Shown: positions 16,861-26,295, counted from the first letter of the stretch. The stretch is DNA of 64,000 nucleotides from Brachyspira sp. G79 (GCF_002379365.1 NZ_JQIU01000008.1:2031816-2095815); one strand, 5' to 3'. Numbers and translations are program-made. Notes: generated by a model from the sequence alone, not told the origin.

Positions 16861-17656
16861 ATGATGAAGAAATTTTTTATATTTTTTTATTAATAATCAT
16901 ATCATATTCATGCAGCTCAAGCAATAAGGCAGAAATTATAAAGATAGGGCATATAGGTGAGTTTGATTCAGATATATGGGGTCAGATAAATAAAGAGATC
17001 GAACAGGATAATTGTAAATTAGATATTGTTTATTTTAATGATTATGAACTTCTAAACAAGGCTTTAAATGATGGTGATATTGATTTGAATGCTTTTCAGA
17101 ATTATATTTATTTTGTAAATGAAACGAATGAGCATAATTATAAACTTTCTATTTTGGAGAGAACTTTTGTAGCACCTATGCATATATATTCAAAGAATTT
17201 TACAAATATAAATCAAATACATTCAAATTCTAAAATAGCTATTCCTATTGATAGAGTAAATTTATCTAGGTCTTTGCAGATATTAGAAGAGGCAGGTTTA
17301 ATTAAATTAGAAAGACACAATAATAACTTTTATTCTTTAAGCAATATATCTGAAAATAATTTAAACTTGGAAATTATACCTATGGAAGCAAGTATAATAT
17401 ATTATAATCTGGATAAAATAGATGCAGCAATAGTTAATTATAGATTTATCACCGATTATCATAATTATAATATTATATATTATGATGATGTAACAAAATA
17501 TTCACCTCAGGGACAAAAGGCATATGTTAATTTAATTGTATGCCGTGAAAAAGATAAATCGTATAATATTTATAATTTTATAGCCGTAAGCTATAAACAA
17601 AAATTAAATCTAAAATAGAAGAAAATAAATTAAAAGGGCTTATCGTTATTGATTAA
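16861..17656 (+). pseudogene. MetQ copy 2, broken by two single-base frameshifts
   Basis: The open frame 16830-17618 encodes a MetQ-like protein, but its N terminus lacks a signal peptide (MNIVFYDEEIF...). Reading from the ATG at 16861 gives MMKKFFIFF, a normal lipoprotein start, until a stop after the T7 run at 16882-16888. One extra T would join it to LLIIISYSCSSS, a complete signal peptide and lipobox. At the other end the frame stops at 17618. One extra base near 17600 (an A5 run) would continue to KIEENKLKGLIVID, ending at 17656. With both corrections the length is 265 residues, equal to MetQ1. It also keeps IDLNAFQNY and DAAIVNYRF but lacks the AIPNDPSNGG consensus (AIPIDRVNLSR), so its ligand may differ. 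Confidence 0.75.
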
Positions 17657-17673
17657 TAATTGAGGAGCAAAAA

Positions 17674-18470
17674 ATGAATAATAAAATATTAAAAATAATA
17701 ATATTACTATTTCTGATTATTTCATGCACTAAAGAAAATAAAAAATATATTACTGTAAAGCTAGGATGCATAGGAGAGCTTGATACTTATGTATTAGAAT
17801 CATTAAAAGGAAAATTAGAAAAAGAAAATATAATTTTAGATTTGATAACTTTTTCAGATTACAGTGTATTAAATAAGGCTTTAGTAAGCAAGGCAATAGA
17901 CTTAAATCATTTTCAGCATTATGCTTATTTTGCAAATGAAACAAATAAAAACGACTACTACTTATCTATTATAGCAAAAACATTTATAGCTGATATGAAT
18001 ATGTATTCGGATAATCTTACCAATATAGGACAAATAGGATTAAAATCTAAAATAGCAGTGCCTGAAGATGATATAAATCTCTCAAGAGCACTTAAAATAT
18101 TGGATTCTATAGGTTTTATACGACTAAAAAAAACAATAATAAAAATTATAATTACACATTTGATGATGTAAGAGAAAACTATTTACTGCTTGAGTTTGTA
18201 CCTATAAAATCAAGCGATATGCATTCTATTATGTCAAAAGTTGATGCAGCTATTGTAAATTATCATTTCAATTTTGATTTTAGAAACAGCAATATTATAT
18301 ACAAAGATGATCCAAGTAAATATCAGTCTGACATGTATGTTAATGTGGTGGCAGCAAGGCTTGAAGATGAAAATAATATAACTTATAAAACTATAGCAAA
18401 TCTTTATAAGGAAAAAGTATTAGAGCTTATAAATTCAGGTAAAATAGAAAGCATTACGATGATTGATTAA
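17674..18470 (+). pseudogene. MetQ copy 3, frameshifted in a poly-A run
   Basis: The first part (17674-18171) starts with a good lipoprotein signal (LLFLIISC) after a GAGGAG ribosome binding site, and has VKLGCIGELDTYV and IDLNHFQHYAYF. At the A8 run 18126-18133 the frame is lost and stops at 18171. One extra A restores KKNNNKNYNYTFDDVRENYL, which runs into the downstream frame that contains DAAIVNYHF and ends at 18470. The repaired product would be 265 residues. Like copy 2 it has AVPEDDINLSR instead of the canonical NDPSNGGR loop, so copies 2 and 3 are sister paralogues. Confidence 0.75.
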
Positions 18471-18505
18471 TATGCATTAAAAGTATATACTGAAGATATT
18501 TCTTA

Positions 18506-18537
18506 GAAATAATTAATTTAAATATATTAATTATTTC
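18506..18537. other. Perfect 11 bp inverted repeat between metQ3 and metQ4
   Basis: GAAATAATTAA (18506-18516) is matched by TTAATTATTTC (18527-18537) around a 10-base centre. It lies 36 bases ahead of the metQ4 start and could act as a weak terminator, an operator or an mRNA hairpin. It is not followed by a T run, so intrinsic termination is doubtful. Confidence 0.4.
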
Positions 18538-18572
18538 AATTATAAACTATAAATTTATTTTAAGGAGAAAAA

Positions 18573-19373
18573 ATGAAAAAGATTTTATTATTGTTTATAA
18601 CATTCATAATACTATCATGCGGCACTAATAATCAAAAAGGTACTGTAGTAAAAATAGGACATGTAGGAGAATCTGACAGAATCACTTGGAAGCCTGTTAT
18701 TGAAAAGTTGTCCAAAGAGGGTATAACTGTAGAATTAGTATCATTTTCTGACTATACTTTGCCAAATCAGGCTTTAAATGACGGCGAAATAGATTTAAAT
18801 GCTTTTCAGCACTTTGCTTATTTTAATAATGAACTAGCATCAAGAAATTATGATCTTACGGCAATAGGAACTACATTTATATCATCTATGAATATATATT
18901 CAAAAAATATTACAAATGTAAGCGAGCTTAAAAATAATGATAAAATAGCAATACCTAATGATCCTGCAAACGGCGGAAGGGCTTTAAAAGTTTTGGAAGC
19001 AGCTGGTGTAATTAAAGTAAACCCAGAAGCAGGAGATTCTCCAAGCATTGATGATATAACAGAAAATCCTCTTAATATAGAATTAGTAGAAGTGGATGCA
19101 GGAAGTTTATACAGTCTTCTTCCAGATGTTGCTTGTGCTGTTATAAACGGAAACTATGCTATTGACTTCGGACTTAATCCAGGAAGTGATTATATATTTA
19201 AAGATGACCCTTCTATATATACTGGGAACTCTTTTTATAATTTGATAGCAGCTAGAACTAAAGATAAAGATAATGAAATATATAAAAAAATAGTAGAAGC
19301 ATATCAGTCTCCTGAAGTAGAGAAAGTATATGCAGAAGATTTTAAAGGGGCATACTTGCCTACTTGGAAATAA
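18573..19373 (+). CDS. metQ: Methionine-binding lipoprotein MetQ, copy 4
   Basis: 266 residues, intact. The signal peptide ends IILSC. It has VGESDRITW, LNDGEIDLNAFQHF, AIPNDPANGGRALKVLEAAGVI and DVACAVINGNYAIDFGLNPG, all canonical for the MetQ/NlpA family. AAGGAG lies 7 bases ahead of the ATG. It resembles copies 1 and 5 more than the frameshifted copies 2 and 3. A long hairpin follows, so it may have its own transcript end. Confidence 0.92.
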   Translation: MKKILLLFITFIILSCGTNNQKGTVVKIGHVGESDRITWKPVIEKLSKEGITVELVSFSDYTLPNQALNDGEIDLNAFQHFAYFNNELASRNYDLTAIGTTFISSMNIYSKNITNVSELKNNDKIAIPNDPANGGRALKVLEAAGVIKVNPEAGDSPSIDDITENPLNIELVEVDAGSLYSLLPDVACAVINGNYAIDFGLNPGSDYIFKDDPSIYTGNSFYNLIAARTKDKDNEIYKKIVEAYQSPEVEKVYAEDFKGAYLPTWK

Positions 19374-19402
19374 TTTTATTTTAATAATAATTTATTATGT
19401 AT

Positions 19403-19462
19403 TAGACTTACTGCAAAAATAACTATAAATTGATAAATATTTATAGTTTTGCAGCAAGTCTA
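19403..19462 (+). terminator. Long hairpin after metQ4
   Basis: TAGACTTACTGCAAAAATAA at the left pairs with TTTTGCAGCAAGTCTA at the right over more than 20 bases with few mismatches, including ACTATAAAT/ATTTATAGT. T-rich sequence follows (TTTATTTATTATT). It fits a terminator or processing hairpin that separates metQ4 from metQ5. Confidence 0.6.
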
Positions 19463-19540
19463 TTTATTTATTATTGAAATTATTATAAAAATAATATAAT
19501 CTAATGTGAAATTAATACATAATAAAAGGAGAAAATAAAT

Positions 19541-20350
19541 ATGAAAAAGATTTTATTATTAATATTGTCTATGACATTTATAATATTATCATGCCAAGGC
19601 TCAAAAACAGATGCAAACAAAACTGTAAAGGTTGGATTTGCAGGAGAATCTGATTATCAAATTTGGAATCCAATAGTAGAAAAATTGGCAGAAGAGGGTA
19701 TCACTGTAGAATTAGTATCATTTTCTGACTATACTATACCTAATCAGGCTTTAAATGATGGCGAAATAGACTTGAACGCTTTTCAGCATTATGCATACTT
19801 TAATGATGAAGTGTCAAATAAAAAATACAATATCACAGCTATAGCTGATACTTATATATCTGCTATGAATATTTATTCTACCAATATTACAGATGTAAGT
19901 CAAGTAAAAAACGGCGATAAAATAGCTATACCTAATGATCCTTCTAATGGAGGAAGAGCTTTAAAAGTTCTTCAGGCCGCAGGACTTATTAAAGTAAAAC
20001 CAGAAGCAGGAGATACTCCATCTGTAAGCGATATAATAGAAAATCCTCTTAATCTTCAAATAATAGAAATGGATGCTGGTGCTATTTACGGAGTACTTCC
20101 AGATGTTGCTTGTGCTGTTATAAATGGAAACTATGCTATTGACTTTGGGCTTAATCCGGGAAAAGACTATATATTTAAAGATGATCCTTCTATTTACAGT
20201 GGTAAATCTTTTGTAAACTTAATTGCTGCTAGAACTAAAGATAAAGACAATGAACTATACAAAAAAGTTGTAGAAACTTATCAATCTGATATAGTAGAGA
20301 AAGTTTATAATGAAAACTTCTTAGGTTCTTATCTTCCTACTTGGAAATAA
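19541..20350 (+). CDS. metQ: Methionine-binding lipoprotein MetQ, copy 5
   Basis: 269 residues, intact. The signal peptide ends IILSC. The canonical NlpA/MetQ segments are present: FAGESDYQIW, LNDGEIDLNAFQHY, AIPNDPSNGGRALKVLQAAGLI and DVACAVINGNYAIDFGLNPG. An AAAGGAG ribosome binding site precedes the ATG. It is closest to copy 4. It is the last gene of the methionine cluster and is followed by a strong intrinsic terminator. Confidence 0.92.
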   Translation: MKKILLLILSMTFIILSCQGSKTDANKTVKVGFAGESDYQIWNPIVEKLAEEGITVELVSFSDYTIPNQALNDGEIDLNAFQHYAYFNDEVSNKKYNITAIADTYISAMNIYSTNITDVSQVKNGDKIAIPNDPSNGGRALKVLQAAGLIKVKPEAGDTPSVSDIIENPLNLQIIEMDAGAIYGVLPDVACAVINGNYAIDFGLNPGKDYIFKDDPSIYSGKSFVNLIAARTKDKDNELYKKVVETYQSDIVEKVYNENFLGSYLPTWK

Positions 20351-20365
20351 TAATAAATAAATTAA

Positions 20366-20398
20366 GCCCTATATATTTTTTATATAGGGCTTTTTTTT
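20366..20398 (+). terminator. Intrinsic terminator of the metQ array
   Basis: GCCCTATATA (20366-20375) pairs perfectly with TATATAGGGC (20381-20390) around a five-T loop, and eight T follow (20391-20398). Confidence 0.9.
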
Positions 20399-20451
20399 AC
20401 TCTTATATAATTTATTCAATTAATTTTTTTAACTAATTAATAAACTTGTTT

Positions 20452-20755
20452 CAAAACTCAATTTATTAATATTTATAGTTTTTTAATTTAATATTTTTTT
20501 GATTATAGTTGGGGATTTGTCCCCGCTCTGCGTGCCTTCGGCAACCCCACTTCTTTTGGACGCTGTCCGCCTTTGGCGTGGCACAAAGAAGCAGGCACAG
20601 CCCGCAGTCACGAAGACTGCATATTTATATATTAAAATGATAAATCATACAACATGTAAAACATATGATTTATTTAATAATTAATATTATATAATATAGC
20701 ATAAAATAACAAACTCATAAAATTATTTGTCAAGTAGTTTTGAAACAAGTCTAAT
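20452..20755. repeat. Intergenic repeat family C copy with GC-rich interior
   Basis: Terminal inverted repeats are ACTTGTTTCAAAACT (from 20452) and AGTTTTGAAACAAGTCT (to about 20753), about 300 bases apart. The right end extends to TTGTCAAGTAGTTTTGAAAC. The interior holds a GC-rich island (near 20511-20620) with small hairpins such as GCAGTC/GACTGC and GGACGCTGTCC. It lies between the metQ terminator and the esterase stop codon; the right terminus sits directly beside that stop. Confidence 0.55.
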
Positions 20756-20757
20756 AA

Positions 20758-22383
20758 TTACTCCCATAAATTTCTATTATTATAATATTTATCCAAACTA
20801 TCGCTGAACCATCTGCCGTTCATTACATTTTTTATCATTTTATCTTTTAATTCTTCAGATAGTTCAGTATCATTATTCATTTCATTTATAATATCTTCGT
20901 ATGTTGTGCTGACACTTTTTGATTCACACACTGCTTTATCATCTTTGGCATCTAATACCATAGAAAGATGAGTTTCATTATTCCATCTCTCCCAAGTGTT
21001 TAAGTTATCAGAGTTAGGGTCCCCTGTATATAGAAAGTTTTTTAAATATTGATTAAATATATCAGAAACATCTTTATATGAGGCAGATGCAAATAAGTTA
21101 TCATCTATATTTTTATAATTATGTTCTTTAGCAAGCATAGGTATGAATATACCATGAAAAGCACCGAATGTTGGTATTTTATAATCGGAAGTATAATCTC
21201 CGTAGTTTATAGTACATAGGTATATAGGAGCATTATAATTATATTCGCTCATTTTTTCTGCTGAGGCTTCTGCATTAAAATATGCATACATTTTACTTCC
21301 GTATTTTATAGCGAAAGTTTTTGCTTTTTCTATATATTCTGCACTATAATTAGTCATCTCTTCTGAAGAGAAATATGAATCTCCATTTGCAAACATGCTG
21401 AACTCTGTATTTCCAGTAAGCATTATAATAGGTACTGCATTATAATCCTCTGTATCAAAACCTGATTTAGGCAATACTTCATCATCTCCGTAAAGATGAG
21501 GAAATACACTCATTCTTATTCCAGCATTTCCCATAAGAGGTATTAATCTTTCTGAAGATATGCTGTATAAATAGGCAGAAACATCAGCTCCTGAAGTTAA
21601 AAGCCAATTTACAGCTTCTTCTTCGCTTGCTGCTTTGCCGTCTTCTACTGCAAGAGGTGCTATTGCTTTTGCTATTTGTCTTCTGCTTAATGTTTCATCA
21701 GCTATGGTCATACCGCCGCTGAATGCTATAGCTTTTTGGAATTTACCTTTGAATATAGGACTTACCAATAATGCCATTACATCTCTTCCGCCTGCACTAA
21801 ATCCTGATATGGTAATATTTTCTGGGTCTCCTCCAAAAGATGCTATATTATTTTTTACCCAGTCTAAAGCTAATGCTATATCCAAAAGAGTGTAATTTCC
21901 TGTTGTATTAGTTTCATTAATGAGAGCAGGTAAGTTATTAAAACCTAATAATCCTAAACGGTAATTAACAGAAACAAATACTATATCATCTTTTACAACC
22001 ATATCTGTACCTATAAGTTCTTTTGTATTTCCAGTCTGATTATTTCCTCCATGCAAAAATACTAATACTGGTAAATCTTTAGCATTTTCTTTACTATAAA
22101 TATCCAAATTCAAACAATCCTCACTTCCAACTACTTCATTTCCGCTTAACTGCAAAGCTAGTCCTTTCCACTTTGAAGCATCATATTCATTACTCCAGCT
22201 GTCTGGATTTTGAGGAGCCTGCCAGCGTGAAGCCTTACCATAAGGAACACTGTACCATACTAAAGCACCATTTTCTTTTATACCTTTTACTTTTCCAAAT
22301 TGTGTTTCTCTTACTGTTTCGCTATTATTGCTGCAGCTTAAAATAATAAAAAGCGAAAAAAAGAGTAAGATATTCTTTTTCAT
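20758..22383 (-). CDS. Type B carboxylesterase (para-nitrobenzyl esterase-like) lipoprotein
   Basis: 541 residues. A lipoprotein signal (LFIILSC) is followed by an alpha/beta hydrolase of the carboxylesterase type B family. Landmarks are SEDCLNLDIYS, the oxyanion-hole HGGN, the nucleophile elbow GFSAGG near residue 195 and a C-terminal GAFHG that supplies the likely catalytic His. The usual GESAGG elbow is GFSAGG here. It probably hydrolyses ester substrates at the cell envelope; the substrate is unknown. The GGAGAAC ribosome binding site precedes the ATG. It is a single gene flanked by repeats. Confidence 0.87.
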   Translation of the reverse strand: MKKNILLFFSLFIILSCSNNSETVRETQFGKVKGIKENGALVWYSVPYGKASRWQAPQNPDSWSNEYDASKWKGLALQLSGNEVVGSEDCLNLDIYSKENAKDLPVLVFLHGGNNQTGNTKELIGTDMVVKDDIVFVSVNYRLGLLGFNNLPALINETNTTGNYTLLDIALALDWVKNNIASFGGDPENITISGFSAGGRDVMALLVSPIFKGKFQKAIAFSGGMTIADETLSRRQIAKAIAPLAVEDGKAASEEEAVNWLLTSGADVSAYLYSISSERLIPLMGNAGIRMSVFPHLYGDDEVLPKSGFDTEDYNAVPIIMLTGNTEFSMFANGDSYFSSEEMTNYSAEYIEKAKTFAIKYGSKMYAYFNAEASAEKMSEYNYNAPIYLCTINYGDYTSDYKIPTFGAFHGIFIPMLAKEHNYKNIDDNLFASASYKDVSDIFNQYLKNFLYTGDPNSDNLNTWERWNNETHLSMVLDAKDDKAVCESKSVSTTYEDIINEMNNDTELSEELKDKMIKNVMNGRWFSDSLDKYYNNRNLWE

Positions 22384-22588
22384 TTTTGTTCTCCTTAAAA
22401 TAAAATTATTCCTTTGAATGATATATATTATAATACTTTTGTTTTTTATTTTGTTAGTGAATAATATGTAATTTATATAAAATTTATATTTAAGTATATA
22501 AAATGGTTATATATTCTAACATATTATACATATAAATCAATACATGTAAAATATTATATATTAAAACTTAATAAATGGGATTATATAT

Positions 22589-22705
22589 ATGAATAATTTA
22601 TATCTTATTATTTCTATATTTTTGCTAAGTAATGCAGTTATTTTGAACGTACTAATAACAAAGCCGCTTTATAAAATAAAAACTAGATTTACTATAAATG
22701 AATAA
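22589..22705 (+). CDS. Possible small membrane peptide, 38 residues
   Basis: Reads MNNLYLIISIFLLSNAVILN and ends YKIKTRFTINE at 22705. It has one membrane-length hydrophobic stretch followed by a basic tail, a layout common in small membrane peptides. The ribosome binding site is weak (TGGGA). It lies in the 343-base gap 22384-22726 and is followed immediately by a family C terminus. Chance occurrence cannot be excluded. Confidence 0.3.
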   Translation: MNNLYLIISIFLLSNAVILNVLITKPLYKIKTRFTINE

Positions 22706-22708
22706 TAG

Positions 22709-22723
22709 TTTTGAAACAAGTAT
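22709..22723 (-). repeat. Family C terminus, single
   Basis: GTTTTGAAACAAGT lies just downstream of the MATE gene stop codon. No partner terminus was found nearby. The rest of the 22384-22588 gap is plain AT-rich sequence in which nothing was recognised. Confidence 0.45.
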
Positions 22724-22726
22724 ATA

Positions 22727-24112
22727 TTATATGCTCTTTTCTTCCTGCATCTTCTTTAATTTCTTTATCTCTCTGCTTACCAATATTACAGTTACTATCA
22801 AAGCAGCCCCATCAGCTACAGGTCCTGCATACATTACACCATCTATTCCTAATATTCTAGGAAGTATAATTATAAGCGGAAGTAAAAATATTATCTGCCT
22901 TGTCATAGATATAAAAGCTCCTTTAAACGCTTTGCCCAAAGAAGTAAAGAATGTTCCAGTTACTGGCTGAATACCATTTATAATCATTAATGCCATATAT
23001 ATACGCATATACTCTTCTGCAAAATGAAAATATAAATCGCTTCCGTCTCCAAATATTGCTACAATCTGTCTTGGAAATAATTGAAATAATAAAAATGCTG
23101 TAAAAGCCATAATTGTAGTAATTGTTATAGTAAGTTTATATGTTTTTATAACTCTGTCATAATTTCTTGCTCCGTAATTAAAACCTATTATAGGCTGGCT
23201 TCCTTGAGATGAACCTATTATAAAAGCCATTACAAGAGTATTAACCTTTGCAATAATACCTGCCACTGCCAAAGGTATATTGCCTCCGTATATAGAATTA
23301 GCTCCATAGTAACTAAGTACATTATTCATTGTAATTTGTACTATCATCATAGCTAATTGATTAAATCCGGGAGATGAGCCTAATGAATATATTTTTAAAA
23401 TATTTTTAGGGTCAATTAAAAAATTATCTTTTTCAAATTTTACATGTTTGAACATGAATAAATATCTTATAACCATAATAAATGAAACAAATTGTCCTAT
23501 TATAGTAGCAAGGGCTGCTCCAGACATACCCATATCAAATGTAAAGATAAAAATTGGGTCTAATATTGTATTTATAATAGCACCTGCAAGTACTGACGTC
23601 ATAGAATATTGAGGACTTCCATCTGCCCTTATTATATGGCTCATCATTGTAGAAAATATAAATGGTATAAATCCTAATGCTGTTATATTTGTATATTCTA
23701 CTGCATAAGGCAATACTTCGGGAGTAGAGCCAAACATCATCATTAATTTCTTATTAAATATTTTTACTATTACTGTGAATATAAATCCGAATATTAAAGC
23801 TAATACAATAGTATTTCCTATAATCTTGGCAGCCTTTTTATTATTTCCCTGACCTAATAATATACTATAAAATGAAGCACATCCAAATCCATGAAACAAT
23901 GCTATGGACATACAAATAATAGTAAGAGGAAATGCTATATTTGTAGCAGCATTACCATTAATACCTACTCCTCTTCCTATAAATATCTGGTCTACTATAT
24001 TATAGAGAGAGCCTACAAGCATAGAAATAATACTAGGTGTTGCGTATTTAAATAAAAGTTTATACGGTTTCTCATAATAAAGAGGATTGGAACTTACTGA
24101 ATTATTATCCAT
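22727..24112 (-). CDS. MATE family multidrug/sodium efflux protein
   Basis: 461 residues with about twelve membrane helices. The N terminus YKLLFKYATPSIISMLVGSLYNIVDQIFIGRGVG is broken here only for description; VDQIFIGRGVGINGNAA is the typical MATE helix 2 segment. GSSQGSQPIIGFNYGARN is the equivalent signature in the second half. It is probably an antiporter exporting drugs or metabolites. It is monocistronic, with repeats on both sides. Confidence 0.9.
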   Translation of the reverse strand: MDNNSVSSNPLYYEKPYKLLFKYATPSIISMLVGSLYNIVDQIFIGRGVGINGNAATNIAFPLTIICMSIALFHGFGCASFYSILLGQGNNKKAAKIIGNTIVLALIFGFIFTVIVKIFNKKLMMMFGSTPEVLPYAVEYTNITALGFIPFIFSTMMSHIIRADGSPQYSMTSVLAGAIINTILDPIFIFTFDMGMSGAALATIIGQFVSFIMVIRYLFMFKHVKFEKDNFLIDPKNILKIYSLGSSPGFNQLAMMIVQITMNNVLSYYGANSIYGGNIPLAVAGIIAKVNTLVMAFIIGSSQGSQPIIGFNYGARNYDRVIKTYKLTITITTIMAFTAFLLFQLFPRQIVAIFGDGSDLYFHFAEEYMRIYMALMIINGIQPVTGTFFTSLGKAFKGAFISMTRQIIFLLPLIIILPRILGIDGVMYAGPVADGAALIVTVILVSREIKKLKKMQEEKSI

Positions 24113-24199
24113 AAAATTATCCCTATATACAATATTAATCTTTTAAGTATAATTTTATTTTATTATTTTTTCAAGTTATACATTTCAAACAATAAATTT

Positions 24200-24566
24200 T
24201 ATTTTAACTCCCACCCTTTTAGATTTAAAAGTTTTATTTTTTATATGCACTTTAATTAAATTCATAAGTATATACTTTAAAAAGCACACCCGCCCAAAGT
24301 GTGATTTAAATTTGCAGTTTACTCTACGCACGGAGCATGGAACATTTATATATAATAAGAATTAGAATTAATAATAACTTTATATTTAATAATCGATTAA
24401 ACGTGCGTTGCAGAGCATTACAAAATTTAAATAACGCTTGGGTGGGTAGCCATAGTAACACTTAAAGCTAAAAAATTAAAAAGCATCTATAAATAACAGG
24501 CAGCATTCAAAAATTTAAAGGGTGGGAATTAGAATAAATTTTTAAACTTTAATCCGCACCCTTTAT
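24200..24566. repeat. Intergenic repeat family A, copy 2
   Basis: Fills most of the gap 24113-24580. In order: CTCCCACCC (near 24209), CACACCCGCCC, TACGCACGG (near 24325), then the mirror half with AAACGTGCG (near 24410), CTTGGGTGGGTAGCC and the core GGGTGGGA (24520-24527) facing TCCGCACCC (24553-24561). The order here is left arm then right arm, joined at the ACGCACG side. In copies 3 and 4 the arms are joined at the GGGTGGG side. Confidence 0.65.
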
Positions 24567-24580
24567 AGTTAAAATAATCT

Positions 24581-26242
24581 TTATTTATATAAAAATCTCT
24601 TTATTTTCTTAGTAGGATTTTTAATAAACTCCTCTTCTTGGATAGTAAGACCTGATATTCTTCCAAACTCTGGAAGCATTTTATTAACTTCTATTCTATT
24701 TTTTTCTATTAGATTATTAATATCTTCTGCAGTTAAATTCTCGGCTTTCACTCTTTCATTATCCAAATATATAAGAGCATGAAGTTTATTATCTCTTTGT
24801 ACTACTAAAGATTCCGCTATATAAGGCATAGTATTTAACTTGCTTTCAATTTCTTCAGGATAAATATTCTGTCCGCTTGCCCCAAGAAGCATGTTCTTAC
24901 TTCTTCCTCTTATAAATATTCTGTTATTTTCCCCAAGTACCCCCAAATCTCCAGTTCTAAGCCATCCATCTTTAGAAAGTACATCAGCAGTAGCCTTATA
25001 ATTTTTATAATAACCAAGCATAACGTTTTCACCTCTTACCATTATCTCTCCTACTTCACCTTCTTTTTCGGCATCAATTTTTACTTCAAGTGTGTCAATT
25101 ATGCAGCCGCAGCTTCTTGCAACATGCTTATTCCAAGGTCCGTAACTTATTAAAGGTCCGCATTCAGTCATTCCATAGCCTACTGTGAATTTAAAACCTA
25201 TATCCATAAGAAACTTTTCAACATCAGCATTCAAAGCACTTCCGCCTATAATAAGCTCATAAAAATTTCCTCCAAAAGCCTCAGTTAAATTATTTCTTAT
25301 TTTTGATTTTAATAAAGATGATACTATAGGAAGTTTTAAAAGTTTTGATATTAAAGGTTTTTCTATAGTAGGAAGTATTTTTTTTATATAGATTTTTTCT
25401 ATAATGAGAGGAACCATAAGTATAAGATTAGGTTTTACTTCGCTGAATGCTTTTAATAAAATATTAGGGCTAGGTATAGCATTAAGCATATATATGCAAG
25501 CTCCCTTAGAAAAAGGAAATAAAAAGTCAAATAAACAGCCAAATACATGGGCAAGAGGAAGAAAAGAAAGTATATGATCATTTGCTTTTACTGGCATATT
25601 GGCTATAGCAAATCTTATATTTGCAGCAAGTGAATTATGATTGAGCATAACACCCTTACTAAATCCAGTAGTGCCTGAAGTGTAAATTATAGTAGCTAAA
25701 GTATCATTTTCAAATATTGTAAGATTAAAAGTATCTTTACTTAAATCATTTATCTCTATATCATTAAAAATATTTTCTTTTTTATCATTTTTACTATCTT
25801 CATTTTTTTGATTATCTGTATTTGTTTGAATAAAAGTATCAAAGTTTTCTAAATAAAAAGCCTTGTTTAGTAAAGATAATGTATTACTGTCAATAGCTTC
25901 TATTATACGTTTATCTGCAAAAAGAAATTTAGAGCCTGAATCTTTTATAATTGAAGAAATATCCTCTTTTGAGAAGTCAACTAATATAGGTACAACAACT
26001 GCCCCATAACTTACTATTGAAATATATGTTAAAGCCCAATTAACAGAATTAGCTCCGCATAAAGCTATTTTCTCCCCTTTATGAATGTCTAGCTTTTTAA
26101 ATGCTGTATGTATTTTTAATATGTTTTTAGCAACATCAGAGTATTTTAATATATTATCTGTACCATAATCAGCTAATGCATTTATATCCCAATTTTCTTT
26201 AATAGTATTTAGAATATAATCGCTTAATCTTTCTTTAATCAT
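24581..26242 (-). CDS. AMP-dependent long-chain fatty acid CoA ligase family protein
   Basis: 553 residues. It contains the AMP-binding P-loop YTSGTTGFSKGV, the GYGMTECGP motif, the GWLRTGDLG motif and the C-terminal RSKNMLLGASGQNIYPEEIE segment. This is the ANL superfamily, nearest to long-chain acyl-CoA ligases of the FadD15 type. It activates fatty acids as acyl-AMP and then acyl-CoA in the cytoplasm. It is followed downstream by a family A repeat. Chain-length preference cannot be read from the sequence. Confidence 0.87.
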   Translation of the reverse strand: MIKERLSDYILNTIKENWDINALADYGTDNILKYSDVAKNILKIHTAFKKLDIHKGEKIALCGANSVNWALTYISIVSYGAVVVPILVDFSKEDISSIIKDSGSKFLFADKRIIEAIDSNTLSLLNKAFYLENFDTFIQTNTDNQKNEDSKNDKKENIFNDIEINDLSKDTFNLTIFENDTLATIIYTSGTTGFSKGVMLNHNSLAANIRFAIANMPVKANDHILSFLPLAHVFGCLFDFLFPFSKGACIYMLNAIPSPNILLKAFSEVKPNLILMVPLIIEKIYIKKILPTIEKPLISKLLKLPIVSSLLKSKIRNNLTEAFGGNFYELIIGGSALNADVEKFLMDIGFKFTVGYGMTECGPLISYGPWNKHVARSCGCIIDTLEVKIDAEKEGEVGEIMVRGENVMLGYYKNYKATADVLSKDGWLRTGDLGVLGENNRIFIRGRSKNMLLGASGQNIYPEEIESKLNTMPYIAESLVVQRDNKLHALIYLDNERVKAENLTAEDINNLIEKNRIEVNKMLPEFGRISGLTIQEEEFIKNPTKKIKRFLYK

Positions 26243-26295
26243 GTTTTTCTCCTAGTATTTATGATATATTCATCATAATATATATTATAGTAATT

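Noticed and set aside
20499-20684. 61-residue open frame through the GC-rich island of a repeat
   Set aside because: The frame depends on a non-coding repeat island and is not conserved in the other copies; the codons look like translated repeat DNA.
24200-24566. G-quadruplexes in the family A repeats
   Set aside because: Each arm has only two close GGG runs, so a four-run quadruplex is not formed locally; a hairpin is the simpler reading.
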